Below, piece by piece: positions 16,586-24,747 of a DNA stretch of 64,000 nucleotides; positions within the stretch are counted from its first letter, which is position 1, and every line of letters begins with the position of its first letter. Location: the NCBI GenBank assembly GCA_030040015.1, contig JASHUM010000095.1, forward strand, positions 1 to 64,000, written 5' to 3'. The DNA comes from Acidimicrobiales bacterium (GTDB lineage: Bacteria; Actinomycetota; Acidimicrobiia; Acidimicrobiales; UBA8190). The position numbers and the translations under genes are program-made. Below the pieces are notes generated by a model. The model worked only from the letters and a program-made list of their open reading frames with translations, searched no databases and was not told the DNA's origin.

Positions 16586-17491
16586 GTGGAGTCGAAGCCC
16601 ACGGTGGAAACCGCGTTCGTCCTGAGCGGAGGAGGCAACCTCGGCGCGGTGCAGGTGGGCATGCTTCGGGGGTTGCTCGAGGCGGGCATCACGCCCGACG
16701 TCGTGGTGGGCACGTCGATCGGCGCGCTGAACGGCGCTTTTCTGGCCGGACACGGTGATGTGCCGGGCATGGAGGCACTGGGAGGCTTGTGGGCGTCGAT
16801 CCGTCGTCCCGACGTGTTCCCGGTGAGCGTGCGCTCGCTGGTGCGCGGCGTGCTCGGACATCAGCACTTCCTCTTCGACTCCCTCGGGCTTCGCACGTTG
16901 CTGACCCGGGCGGGGGTCGGCTTCGACCGGCTCGAGGATGCGCCGATCCCGCTCCGGCTGGTGGCCACCGATCTCGCCACCGGAGATCCCGTGGTGTTGG
17001 AAGAGGGCGACGTGATCGGTGCCATGCTCGCCAGCTCGGCCATTCCCGGCGTGTTCCCCAGCGTGGAGCTCGATGGGAGGACGCTGGTCGACGGCGGGGT
17101 CGTGGCCAACACCCCGATCCTCCAAGCCGACGCCATGGATCCCGAAGTCATCTACGTCCTGCCCACGGCTCCCGACCATCTGCCCGAGCATCCGGGTAAC
17201 GCCATCGCCATGATGCAGCGGGCGATGGCCCTCTCCGCTCGTCCAGGTGAGCGCCGCGCCATCGCCGAGGTGTCCGAGCGTCGCATCGTGCGCGTCGTTC
17301 CCGTGCCCGCTCTGGCCGGGCGGCTCTCGCTGTTCGACTTCGGATTGACCCCGCAGCTCATGGACGAGGCCTACGCCATCACGAGCTCGTGGTTGGCGGG
17401 CGACGGAACGTGGAGGCCGGAGGAGCTCGAAGTGCCGTCGAGCCGCGTCGGCTGGCTCTCGTCGGGGGCGTTGGGAGGCGAATTCGCATGA
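16586..17491 (+). CDS. Patatin-like phospholipase
   Basis: 301 aa. The oxyanion motif LSGGGNLGAV, the nucleophile elbow GTSIG and the Asp of the dyad in LVDGGVVANTP are all present, so the Ser-Asp dyad is intact. Patatin-like proteins are acyl hydrolases of phospholipids or thioesters. Start: the GTG at 16586 is preceded by AGGAGG (16576-16581) with a short 4-nt spacer. An in-frame ATG at 16535 would add 17 non-conserved residues and cannot be excluded. The stop overlaps the siderophore-reductase start (ATGA), an unusual functional pairing. Confidence 0.8.
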   Translation: MESKPTVETAFVLSGGGNLGAVQVGMLRGLLEAGITPDVVVGTSIGALNGAFLAGHGDVPGMEALGGLWASIRRPDVFPVSVRSLVRGVLGHQHFLFDSLGLRTLLTRAGVGFDRLEDAPIPLRLVATDLATGDPVVLEEGDVIGAMLASSAIPGVFPSVELDGRTLVDGGVVANTPILQADAMDPEVIYVLPTAPDHLPEHPGNAIAMMQRAMALSARPGERRAIAEVSERRIVRVVPVPALAGRLSLFDFGLTPQLMDEAYAITSSWLAGDGTWRPEELEVPSSRVGWLSSGALGGEFA

Positions 17492-18234
17492 CCGTCACGC
17501 GCCGACCGGTGCCCGACGACCTCTTCGGCGGCCGCCTGCGGGGGGCGTACCTGATCGATCTCGAGGTGGTCGCAATCGACGACCTGGCACCACACGTGCG
17601 GGCCGTCACCGTTGGTTCCTCCGACCTTCTCGGCTTCGAGTTCTCCGCCGGGCAGGACCTCATGATCGAGTTCCCCGACGGCCGCGGCTCGGTCCGGCGC
17701 CGCTACACGATCAGGCGCGCCGACCCCGGACAGGGGACCCTGGACCTCGAGTTCGAGTTGCATCGTGCCGGTGGGGTCGCCGTGCCCTGGGCGCGGGTCG
17801 CCGCCAAGGGAATGCACCTCGACGCCATCGGCCCGCGGGGAAACATCGCCTTGCGGCCACTGGCCCGCTCACACGTCTTCGTGGCCGACGACTCCGCCAT
17901 GCCGGCCGCCTTCGCCATGATCGAGGCGCTGCCGCCGCACGCCACGGCGGTCGCCTTCTTGGTCACGCCCCACGGTGAGCTGTCGCGGCCCGGCCCCGAT
18001 GCCGACGGGAGCGCCGAGCTCGTCTGGGTCGACCGGTTGGAGCTTCCGGAGGCCCTGGCCAGGTTCGATCCCGGGCCCGACATGGCGGGCTACGTGAACG
18101 GTGAGCGGCGCCTGGTCGGCGAGGTCGTGGAGGTCCTCGTGGCGGCCGGGATGCAGCGTCCTTCGGTGGCGTCCAAGTCGTACTGGCGGAGCGACAAGCC
18201 CAACGCCCCGCACGGTAAACCGATCGCGGACTGA
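17488..18234 (+). CDS. Siderophore-interacting FAD/NAD(P)-dependent reductase (SIP family)
   Basis: 248 aa. The FAD-binding motif RRRYTIRR, the flavin loop LLGFEFSAGQDLMIEFP and the nucleotide-binding start HVFVADDSAMPAAFAMIEAL fit the SIP/ViuB family. The family's C-terminal motif appears as SKSYWRSDKPN. Such enzymes reduce ferric siderophores in the cytoplasm to release iron. No iron-regulator box was found upstream. It is translationally coupled to the patatin gene by a 4-nt overlap, which is odd for iron acquisition and suggests lipid-linked substrates or simple operon sharing. Confidence 0.85.
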   Translation: MTVTRRPVPDDLFGGRLRGAYLIDLEVVAIDDLAPHVRAVTVGSSDLLGFEFSAGQDLMIEFPDGRGSVRRRYTIRRADPGQGTLDLEFELHRAGGVAVPWARVAAKGMHLDAIGPRGNIALRPLARSHVFVADDSAMPAAFAMIEALPPHATAVAFLVTPHGELSRPGPDADGSAELVWVDRLELPEALARFDPGPDMAGYVNGERRLVGEVVEVLVAAGMQRPSVASKSYWRSDKPNAPHGKPIAD

Positions 18235-18252
18235 GCCAACAAGATTGTCGTC

Positions 18253-18912
18253 GTGTCCCGCCTGCCCCCGGACTACGACAGTGATCCGGGCCGTTGGCGA
18301 TCCCAGGACCCGGCGTGGCTTCTCGCCGGCGACGTCCACGTACCGGTCGCCGCCCGCATCGTCCGGGAGGACCTGCACCCGGTGCTTGACGTGGGTGGGG
18401 GCACAGGGGCGCTGCGCCTGTGTCTCCCCGAACCCTGGCCGACGATCGTCCTCGACGCCTCGCCCGGCCAGCTGGCCGAGGTTCCGCATCCCAAGGTCCG
18501 GGCCGACGCCTTGGCCCTGCCGGCACCGCCGTCGTCCGTCGGCGCAGTCACCATGCTGTGGATGCTGTACCACCTGTCTCGCCCTGTCGACGCCATCGCC
18601 GAGGCCCGGCGGGTGCTTCGACCGGGCGGGCTCTTCGCCGCCAGCGCTTCGAGCCGGTTCAGCGACCCGGAGCTCGTCGACGTATACCCGCCCAGCACGT
18701 TCGACGCCGAAGAGGCCGAATCCACGGTTCGTGAGGTCTTCGACGAGGTCGAGGTCGTGACCTGGGACGGGCCTCTCACCCGGCTCGAGGACCACGATTC
18801 GCTGGCCGCCTACTGCCGGCTCCATCGGCTTCCTGCTGACGCGGCGACGAGGGTGGACCCGCCGGTGATCATCACCAAGCGGGGCTGCCTGGTCTATGCG
18901 AGGAAGCGATGA
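18253..18912 (+). CDS. Class I SAM-dependent methyltransferase
   Basis: 219 aa. The SAM motif I is LDVGGGTGALRL, the acidic post-motif I is VLDASPGQ, and motif IV/V covers AVTMLWMLYHLSRPVDAIA and RRVLRPGGLFAASA. This is the common Methyltransf_11 layout. The GTG at 18253 is preceded by AAGATT 6 nt upstream, weakly suggesting a leaderless mRNA. The last 4 nt overlap the acetyltransferase start. The substrate is not predictable. Confidence 0.8.
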   Translation: MSRLPPDYDSDPGRWRSQDPAWLLAGDVHVPVAARIVREDLHPVLDVGGGTGALRLCLPEPWPTIVLDASPGQLAEVPHPKVRADALALPAPPSSVGAVTMLWMLYHLSRPVDAIAEARRVLRPGGLFAASASSRFSDPELVDVYPPSTFDAEEAESTVREVFDEVEVVTWDGPLTRLEDHDSLAAYCRLHRLPADAATRVDPPVIITKRGCLVYARKR

Positions 18913-19427
18913 CGGGACCCGTGATCCGTGCCGCTCGCGCCGAGGATTCACTGCTCGTGCGGGAGATCGAATTCGAAGCGCAGGAGCAGTTCCGCACCGT
19001 GGGCCTCGACGTCGTGGCCGACGACGAGCCCCACTCGGTCGAGGTCTTGTCCGAGTACGCCGAGATCGGACAGTCGTGGGTGGCCGTTGTCGGGGAGGAC
19101 CTCGTGGGATACGTCTTCGTGGATCTGGTGGACGGTGAGCCCTACGTCCATCAGATCAGCGTCCGTCCCCGGTACCAAGGGGGAGGAATCGGGCGGATGC
19201 TGATGGGCCGGGCGGTTCGCTGGGCCCGGGACACAGGCGCGAGATCACTGTCGCTCACTACCTTCGACCATGTGCCTTGGAACCGTCCCCTCTACGAACA
19301 CCTCGGCTTCTCGGTGATCCCCGACGACCAGCTCGGTTCCGGTTTGCGGCGCATCCTGGACGAGGACGCCACGCAGGGACTGTCCAATCGGGTGGCGATG
19401 CGACTGACCCTGGGAGGCCAGCCCTAA
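18909..19427 (+). CDS. GNAT family N-acetyltransferase
   Basis: 172 aa. The acetyl-CoA loop is seen in HQISVRPRYQGGGIGRMLMG (motif A, Q/R-x-x-G-x-G), preceded by VGYVFVDLVDGEPYV and followed by SLTTFDHVPWNRPLYEHLGF. The ATG is embedded in the methyltransferase stop. It converges with the nucleotidyltransferase gene, overlapping by 4 nt. It is probably a small-molecule or peptide acetyltransferase; no specific substrate is visible. Confidence 0.85.
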   Translation: MTGPVIRAARAEDSLLVREIEFEAQEQFRTVGLDVVADDEPHSVEVLSEYAEIGQSWVAVVGEDLVGYVFVDLVDGEPYVHQISVRPRYQGGGIGRMLMGRAVRWARDTGARSLSLTTFDHVPWNRPLYEHLGFSVIPDDQLGSGLRRILDEDATQGLSNRVAMRLTLGGQP

Positions 19428-20164
19428 CTCGAGAGCCGTCGGTGCAGCTCGGCGAGGGCCTTCTCCAGGGCGGCACGATCGGCTGCCTCGAAGAGCAAGG
19501 CGGCCTCCTCGGCGAGGCCGGCCTCCTCGGCGAGGCCCTTCTCGTTGAGCACCCACCGCTTGGCCGAGGCCATGCGGGCATGCGCCTCCTCGAGGAGGCC
19601 TCGCGTCCCGTTGGCCAACCCGACGGTGACGTCTCCGCGGTGGTGCACGGCGGTCTCGGCGTAGCGCACGCTCAGCAGCGCGTCCTCGTGCCAGCGCCGA
19701 TATGCCTCCCGGGCCAGCGCGTCGGGGAAATCGGGGACGGGCAGGGACCCGTGCAGCACCCGGTTGAGGGCCAACTCGGCCAGGAGCACGTAGGTCGGGA
19801 TGCCGGCCAGGTAGAAGGGTAGGTGCTCCTTGGCGAACCGGCCTTGGCGCGCCTCGGCGGCGTGGCGCTCGACCTCGACGAGATCGCGGTAGTGGACGTC
19901 CACCCGGCGGCCGTCGATCGCCATCCATGCTCCGCCGTTCATCACGCCTCCGCCCCAACCTCCGACGTCGAACACCTCGCCTTCCCATCCCTTGGCCCGG
20001 ATCACGTCGGGATCGAAAGACTCCCGGTAGTAGACGGCGAAGTCCCAGTCGCTGCCGGCTCTCGCCGCGCCCCGGGCCCGGGACCCTCCCAACGCGACGG
20101 CGAGCACGCCGGGAAGGACGGCGAGCTCCTCGGCGAAGGACCTCTCGAACTCCTCGTCGTCCAC
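19424..20164 (-). CDS. Nucleotidyltransferase-fold protein (KNTase/aminoglycoside-like)
   Basis: 246 aa. The Pol-beta-like motif GGSRARGAARAGSDWDFAVY carries the two catalytic Asp residues, and a third is likely in RRVDVHYRDLVEVE. The C-terminal half is helical, with a short internal repeat (GLAEEA twice) encoded by an 18-bp tandem repeat near 19500-19535. Relatives transfer nucleotides to tRNA, drugs or proteins; the target here is unknown. The GTG at 20164 lacks a clear Shine-Dalgarno. Confidence 0.75.
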   Translation of the reverse strand: MDDEEFERSFAEELAVLPGVLAVALGGSRARGAARAGSDWDFAVYYRESFDPDVIRAKGWEGEVFDVGGWGGGVMNGGAWMAIDGRRVDVHYRDLVEVERHAAEARQGRFAKEHLPFYLAGIPTYVLLAELALNRVLHGSLPVPDFPDALAREAYRRWHEDALLSVRYAETAVHHRGDVTVGLANGTRGLLEEAHARMASAKRWVLNEKGLAEEAGLAEEAALLFEAADRAALEKALAELHRRLSS

Positions 20165-20214
20165 GGCGACCGAGCCTTGTCGAGGCGGGCTCGAGCCTCA
20201 AGCAACCGTCTCCG

Positions 20215-21114
20215 TCAGGGTTCGGCCCCGCTGGGAGCCGGGACCCCCTCGGTGACCGGGCCCCCACGCAGTGGCCGGGTGGCCAGGAACGAGCCGGTCA
20301 AGATGAGCACGAAACCGATCGCCGTCCCCGGCCCGAGGTGCTCGCCCAGCACGGTGACGCCCAGCAGCACGGCAACGGCGGGATTCACGTAGGTGATCAC
20401 CGTGGCACGCATGGCGCCCACCTCGCCAATGAGGGCGAAGAACGCCAAGAAGGCGAGCACCGTGCACACCACGGTCAGCCCCACCATCGACGCCACGACC
20501 TCCCCCGACAGGTTCCGAGTGGGGAGGACGAAGGCGACGACGGGTGCATAGACGAGGGCGCACAGCGCCAGGGAGGCAGCCACGACACTGATGCCGGGGA
20601 GCTCCGACAGGTACCGAGCCAGGATCCACGGGCCGATGGCGTAGCCCACGACCACCACGACCATCGACGCAGCCGCTACGGCGCTCGACCCCCGCACGTC
20701 GACGCCCACCAGGGCAGCCACGCCGGCCATCCCCAGCGCCAGGCCGCTCACACGCCTCCGGTCCAGGCGGTCGGTCCCGGTGAGCCGGGCCAGCACCGCT
20801 CCGGCGATGGGCACGGCCGCCACCAGAAGCCCTGCCAGCGAGCTGGTCAGGTGCTCCTCGGCGCTGAACAGGAGCAGCCAGGGCACGCCGATCTCCACGC
20901 AGGTGAAGGCGACGACCGGCTTCCAGTGACGCAGCACGGGAGCGAGGGCGCCGCGCCGTGCGGCAAACGGGGCCAGGAGCGCCGCGCCTCCCGCCGTGCG
21001 CACGAACACGAGCAGGGCCGGGCTCACCTCGCGCACCGACACCCGGATGAGCAGGTAGGGGAGGCCCCACATCACCCCCAGGGCCACGAACAGCGCCCAG
21101 CCCCGACGCGTCAT
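20215..21114 (-). CDS. EamA/DMT superfamily transporter
   Basis: 299 aa with ten predicted helices in two EamA repeats: the first begins WALFVALGVMWGLPYLLIRV, the second near ASMVVVVVGYAIGPWILARY. The end of repeat 2 contains TYVNPAVAVLLGVTVLGE, a strong family signature. Members export amino acids or metabolites. The ATG at 21114 lies 6 nt after CAGCAT (21121-21126, minus strand), a possible leaderless promoter. It is not obviously linked to its neighbours. Confidence 0.85.
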   Translation of the reverse strand: MTRRGWALFVALGVMWGLPYLLIRVSVREVSPALLVFVRTAGGAALLAPFAARRGALAPVLRHWKPVVAFTCVEIGVPWLLLFSAEEHLTSSLAGLLVAAVPIAGAVLARLTGTDRLDRRRVSGLALGMAGVAALVGVDVRGSSAVAAASMVVVVVGYAIGPWILARYLSELPGISVVAASLALCALVYAPVVAFVLPTRNLSGEVVASMVGLTVVCTVLAFLAFFALIGEVGAMRATVITYVNPAVAVLLGVTVLGEHLGPGTAIGFVLILTGSFLATRPLRGGPVTEGVPAPSGAEP

Positions 21115-21158
21115 GTCCCCATGCTGTCGCAGCCCGGGAGGCGCGACGCTCGCCTGAG

Positions 21159-22673
21159 TCAGCTCCCCGAAAGGGCGGCGTGGATCATGGTGGCCATGAC
21201 CGGGCCGGCCTCGGCGGCGCCGGTGCCGGACACGGGCTGGTCGAGCAGCTCGACGGCGATGGCCACCTTGGGGGCGGACGCCGGGGCGAAGGCGATCATC
21301 CAGTCGTTGGTGGCGATGTACTGCCCGGCCGCGTTCTGGACCTGGGCGGTGCCGGTCTTGGCCGCCACGTCCTCGGAGCTGGGGAAGATCCCCGCTGCCG
21401 TGCCGTACTCGGCCACGTCCTCCATGAGCTTGGTGATGGCCGAGGACGTCTGGGGGGTCATGGGCGTCAGCCAGACACTGGGCTTGTAGGCCTTCACCAG
21501 CTGTCCCTGCTCGTCACGGATCTGGGACATGACGTGCGGGGTCATGACCTTGCCCCCGTCGGCCACGGCTCCGGCCACCATGGCCATCTGGAGCGGCGTC
21601 GCCTTGGTGCAGTACTGGCCGATGGACGAGAAGGCGAGGAAGACCTGCGCGTTCTGATAGCAGTCGGGCTGCAGGAATTGCGACACCTCGTTGGGGGAGG
21701 GGGGCAGGTCGATGGGGGGCTGCTGGTTGAAACCGAACTCGTCTGCCTCTGCCAGCATGTTGACCGCCCCGACCTTGGTCCCGAGAAGGGCGTAGCCGGT
21801 GTCGCACGAGGGCGGAAGCATCTCGGCGATGGTCCCACCGCAACCGGCGTCGCCGTAGTTGCACAGCGGCGTGCTCTGTCCCTTGAACGTCCCGGGAGGG
21901 ATGCACGTGTAGTAGGGCATGGGCGTGTCGACCAGCTGCGGCGCCTTCTCGTAGGCGGCTGTGGTGGTGACGATCTTGAACGATGAGCCGGGGAAGGCGA
22001 TGTCCTGGTAGGCGAGGGAGATGAAGGGCTCGTGGCCCTCGCTGTCGGGGGTGAAGTTGTACGCCTTCCACGCCGACTCCTCGGTCGAGAGGGTCTGCGA
22101 CGCCAGCGGGGTGGGATCGAAGGACGGGTTGGAGTACATGGCCAGCACTGCTCCCGTGGTGGGGTTCATGACGACCACCGAGCCGTCCCGGCCGGCCAGG
22201 GCGTCGCGGGCGTCGGTCTGCAAGGTGTCGGACAACGACAGGATGACGGTGTCGGTCTCCTTGGTCGTGGTGAGCAGGTCCGAGAGGGTGCTGACCGGTG
22301 CGTTGTGCACGGTCAGATACGAGTTGTAGCTCGACTCGACCCCGTAGAGCCCGTAGGTGTAGGAGTCCACTCCGGTGATCTGACCGAAGAGGGAGCCGGT
22401 GGGGTACCGACGTTGATACGAGTACGTGCTCCCTGCCGGTGCCTTGACCGAGTCGGCCAGGATCGTCCCGTCCGAAGTGGTGATGGTCCCCCTCGACTCG
22501 TCGTAACGCGCCGCGATGACAGCCGGGTTCGAAGGGGAGTTGGCGTACTTGTTGGCCTGGACGATCTGCAGATTGTTGAGCTGCACGAACACGGCCACGA
22601 AGCACAGCAGGATGAAGACGCCCAGCCACCGGATCCGCCTCGGGAGGCGCGAGGCGGCCGGATCAGGAGGCAA
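21159..22673 (-). CDS. Class B penicillin-binding protein (transpeptidase)
   Basis: 504 aa. One N-terminal membrane anchor (about residues 14-32) is followed by a dimerisation domain and a transpeptidase domain. The active-site motifs are S230-S-F-K233 (FPGSSFKIVT), S289-C-D291 and K439-T-G (AAKTGTAQV). The SxD form of the second motif is also known from PBP2-type enzymes. It cross-links peptidoglycan outside the membrane, either in elongation (PbpA/PBP2-like) or septation; I cannot say which. Its start lies inside the 3' end of a small membrane-protein gene (11-nt overlap), so they form an operon. No rodA/ftsW gene is adjacent. Confidence 0.85.
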   Translation of the reverse strand: MPPDPAASRLPRRIRWLGVFILLCFVAVFVQLNNLQIVQANKYANSPSNPAVIAARYDESRGTITTSDGTILADSVKAPAGSTYSYQRRYPTGSLFGQITGVDSYTYGLYGVESSYNSYLTVHNAPVSTLSDLLTTTKETDTVILSLSDTLQTDARDALAGRDGSVVVMNPTTGAVLAMYSNPSFDPTPLASQTLSTEESAWKAYNFTPDSEGHEPFISLAYQDIAFPGSSFKIVTTTAAYEKAPQLVDTPMPYYTCIPPGTFKGQSTPLCNYGDAGCGGTIAEMLPPSCDTGYALLGTKVGAVNMLAEADEFGFNQQPPIDLPPSPNEVSQFLQPDCYQNAQVFLAFSSIGQYCTKATPLQMAMVAGAVADGGKVMTPHVMSQIRDEQGQLVKAYKPSVWLTPMTPQTSSAITKLMEDVAEYGTAAGIFPSSEDVAAKTGTAQVQNAAGQYIATNDWMIAFAPASAPKVAIAVELLDQPVSGTGAAEAGPVMATMIHAALSGS

Positions 22674-23091
22674 GGTGGACGATGTCGCCGATCAGGAGCC
22701 CCAGCACCATGGCCATGACCACGGCGTAGACGAAGGTCACCCGCCACCGCCACGGGTGATCGGCGGCCCAGAACCGGCGCACGGCCACGACGTCGAAGCA
22801 CAGGGCCACGACGGCGATGGGCACCCCCACCACCGGCCCCACCCGAGCCGCCGCCCCCAGCGCCGGGGTGACGATGGGCAGCACGACGTAGCCGAGGATG
22901 CAGCGGAGCCCGGAGAGGACCATGGACACGTTGAACAGCCGATGCGCCGAGCGGTCCGCCTCCTGGTGGGGGCCCGTCGAGGGTTCGGGGACGACGAGCA
23001 ACCGGCGGACCACCGGCTCGGCTCGCTGGCGGCGGGTGGGCAGTGGGGCCACCGGCACGGCGGTCTCCAAGGAGGCGGCGCTCTCCGACAT
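22663..23091 (-). CDS. Conserved integral membrane protein, upstream of the PBP gene
   Basis: 142 aa. A soluble N-terminus of about 50 residues precedes three helices, with motifs RLFNVSMVLSGLRCILGYVV and RRFWAADHPWRWRVTFVYAV. This resembles an uncharacterised actinobacterial membrane family, but I cannot name it firmly. The ATG at 23091 is chosen because the frame upstream is low-complexity Arg/Gly/Pro. Its 11-nt overlap with the PBP gene suggests a role near cell-wall synthesis, an inference from position only. Confidence 0.65.
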   Translation of the reverse strand: MSESAASLETAVPVAPLPTRRQRAEPVVRRLLVVPEPSTGPHQEADRSAHRLFNVSMVLSGLRCILGYVVLPIVTPALGAAARVGPVVGVPIAVVALCFDVVAVRRFWAADHPWRWRVTFVYAVVMAMVLGLLIGDIVHLAS

Positions 23092-23183
23092 CGGGCCCAA
23101 CCCTATTGATCCCGGTGCCCGGGGACGAGTCGGCCCCGCCTCACGACCCGGGCCCGACGGTGACGGTCCTGGCCACGCCGGTC

Positions 23184-23552
23184 TCAGCGCCAGCCGACGA
23201 CGAGCCCGGCTCCGGCGGCGGCCAGGCAGCCCAACACGTTGGCGGCCAGCTGGGCCAGTGCCGTGCGCGCCGCCCCTTCTTCGGCCAGCCGCACCGTTTC
23301 CCACGAGACGGTGCTCCACGTGGTGAGGGCACCGCAGAACCCAGCGCCCACGACGACCTGCACGTCGCGGGCCGACGCCTCATGGACGGCCACCCCCGTC
23401 ACGACCCCGAGCACGAACGAGCCAACCAGGTTCACGACCACGGTCCCGAAGGGGAAGAAGCCGGACGTGCGGTCCTGGATCAGGCCGTCGAGGAGGTAGC
23501 GGCTGACCGCCCCCACCGCGCCGGCCACGCCTACCGCGAGAGCGACGACCAT
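23184..23552 (-). CDS. crcB: Fluoride channel subunit CrcB/Fluc (second of pair)
   Basis: 122 aa, the normal length for Fluc, with four helices. The first helix motif is GVAGAVGAVSRYLLDGL, the second carries FGTVVVNLVGSFVLGV, and the third is GFCGALTTWSTVSWET. In studied Fluc proteins the third helix carries two pore phenylalanines (TTFSTF). Here those positions are Trp and Val. It exports fluoride as a dual-topology dimer, perhaps with the upstream paralogue. The start at 23552 overlaps the end of the upstream crcB by 22 nt. A fluoride riboswitch precedes the pair. Confidence 0.85.
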   Translation of the reverse strand: MVVALAVGVAGAVGAVSRYLLDGLIQDRTSGFFPFGTVVVNLVGSFVLGVVTGVAVHEASARDVQVVVGAGFCGALTTWSTVSWETVRLAEEGAARTALAQLAANVLGCLAAAGAGLVVGWR

Positions 23553-23980
23553 CTGGCCGTCCTGACGGAGTCGGCATCGGTGGCCAACGACGACATGGTC
23601 GTCCACGACCCGAGGAAGCCCACGCACAAGAACGTGCGCCATGGCGACGCTCCTCGTCCTCGTTCCAGGAGGACGGTGAGGAGGAAGCCCAGGACCAGGG
23701 CGCCCGAGGCGTTGACGGCGAAGGTGGCCCACGGAAAGCCGGTCCCGGTGACCAGGAGCGAGGTGCCGTAGCGTCCGAGCGTCCCGAGGAATCCGCCCGC
23801 GGCGATGGAGACGACGGCTCCCCGGTCCCTGGCTCGACGGAGATGAAGGGCGGGCCGGTGGGACCGACCTGGGTCAGCTGGGTCGTCGGGCCCGAGGTCG
23901 GGGTCGATGGGGAGGCGCCGGTCGGGATGCTCCCGGACAGGGTGACGCGGGCTCAGCGAAGGGCGCGGGCCTGATGCCAT
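23531..23980 (-). CDS. crcB: CrcB/Fluc paralogue, C-terminally short (first of pair)
   Basis: 149 aa. A polar Arg/Pro-rich N-terminal extension of about 55 residues precedes the Fluc core: AAGGFLGTLGRYGTSLL, FAVNASGALVLGFLLTVLLE and VGFLGSWTTMSSLATDADSV. It then stops at RTARWSSLSR, with no fourth helix. The pore Phe positions read Met and Leu. A strong AGGAG lies 6 nt before the ATG at 23980, so the start is well supported. Either this subunit really lacks helix 4, or a frameshift near 23535-23560 cut it. It is the first gene behind the fluoride riboswitch. Confidence 0.7.
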   Translation of the reverse strand: MASGPRPSLSPRHPVREHPDRRLPIDPDLGPDDPADPGRSHRPALHLRRARDRGAVVSIAAGGFLGTLGRYGTSLLVTGTGFPWATFAVNASGALVLGFLLTVLLERGRGASPWRTFLCVGFLGSWTTMSSLATDADSVRTARWSSLSR

Positions 23981-24005
23981 GTCTGCTCCTGGAGATTCGT
24001 CTTCC

Positions 24006-24065
24006 GTGGGCAGACGCCATCAGCCGCTTCGGGCGTGCAAAAGGGGGCGCCATCCGCAACAGCCA
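24006..24065 (-). promoter_or_regulatory. Fluoride riboswitch (crcB motif)
   Basis: Reading the minus strand, the region contains GCGGATGGCGCC, then a loop and GCGGCTGATGGCGTCTGCC. This matches the two conserved blocks of the crcB RNA (GATGG ... and GCTGATGGCnTCTrC). GGCGCC and GGCGTC can pair over six positions with one G-U. It lies about 25 nt before the crcB start codon, in the gap upstream of the two crcB genes, exactly where a fluoride sensor is expected. Confidence 0.8.
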
Positions 24066-24103
24066 TCCTAACGGTCGATCGGGGCCGTGGGCCATCCTGG
24101 GGT

Positions 24104-24505
24104 ATGGCAGGAACGCGGCGCCGGGTGGGCGTGGGGACCGCGGTCGCCGCCGTCGCCGCCGGGTACTGCGCCCTGGCCTCCTTCGCGCCACCGTTCACCG
24201 CGGCGGCGGACACCGTGACCGCGGTGGCGTTCTTCGGCCTCGCCGTCCTCGCTGCCCACACCGTCGTGGCAAGGAGGCAGCCGCCTGCGGTCCCGGCGCC
24301 GGCTCGCTCGACGTTTCGGCCATGGGTGGCGTCGATCGGCGCAGCCTGCGCGCTGGAGCTCGTCACGTACTTCGCCGGCTTCTCCGACCGACACGCCTTT
24401 CCCACCCTCAGCTCGATCAGCGACCTCGCCTTCCACTACCAGGCGTTGAAGGGCGCCGCGTTCGCCCTGTGGCTCGCCCTCGGGTGGGGAATGTTCCGCC
24501 GATGA
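24104..24505 (+). CDS. Hypothetical small membrane protein
   Basis: 133 aa with about four hydrophobic segments, for example GVGTAVAAVAAGYCALASFA and VTAVAFFGLAVLAAHTVVA. A conserved-looking ELVTYFAGFSDRHAFPTLSS follows. I do not recognise the family beyond an actinobacterial partner of the next gene. The ATG at 24104 is chosen because the frame upstream crosses the riboswitch region. The stop overlaps the next start (ATGA), so the two are a coupled membrane pair. It diverges from the fluoride operon, but nothing shows shared control. Confidence 0.6.
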   Translation: MAGTRRRVGVGTAVAAVAAGYCALASFAPPFTAAADTVTAVAFFGLAVLAAHTVVARRQPPAVPAPARSTFRPWVASIGAACALELVTYFAGFSDRHAFPTLSSISDLAFHYQALKGAAFALWLALGWGMFRR

Positions 24506-24714
24506 CGCGCGACGTGGTCTTCGGGTTGTGGGCGGCGGCGGCGGCGGGGCTGGTCTGTTGTGAGCTGTCCGCTCGATGGACCCGCCCCGGGCACCGCGGG
24601 CCGGTCGTCGCCACGGCGGCGGAGCTCCTCAGCCGGGCGTCGGCCTCGACCTGGCGTCTGGTCGGGCTCTTCGTCGTCTGGATGTGGCTGGGCTGGCACC
24701 TCTTCGCCCGCTAG
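24502..24714 (+). CDS. Small membrane protein (DUF6186-like)
   Basis: 70 aa with two helices: VVFGLWAAAAAGLVCCELSA and WRLVGLFVVWMWLGWHLFAR, joined by a loop containing ATAAELLSRASAS. The C-terminal WLGWHLFAR resembles DUF6186, a small actinobacterial family of unknown function. The assignment is from memory of the pattern. It is translationally coupled to the preceding gene. Confidence 0.6.
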   Translation: MTRDVVFGLWAAAAAGLVCCELSARWTRPGHRGPVVATAAELLSRASASTWRLVGLFVVWMWLGWHLFAR

Positions 24715-24747
24715 GGCCCGGTGCTCGGTCCGCGCCGCGGCGACGGG

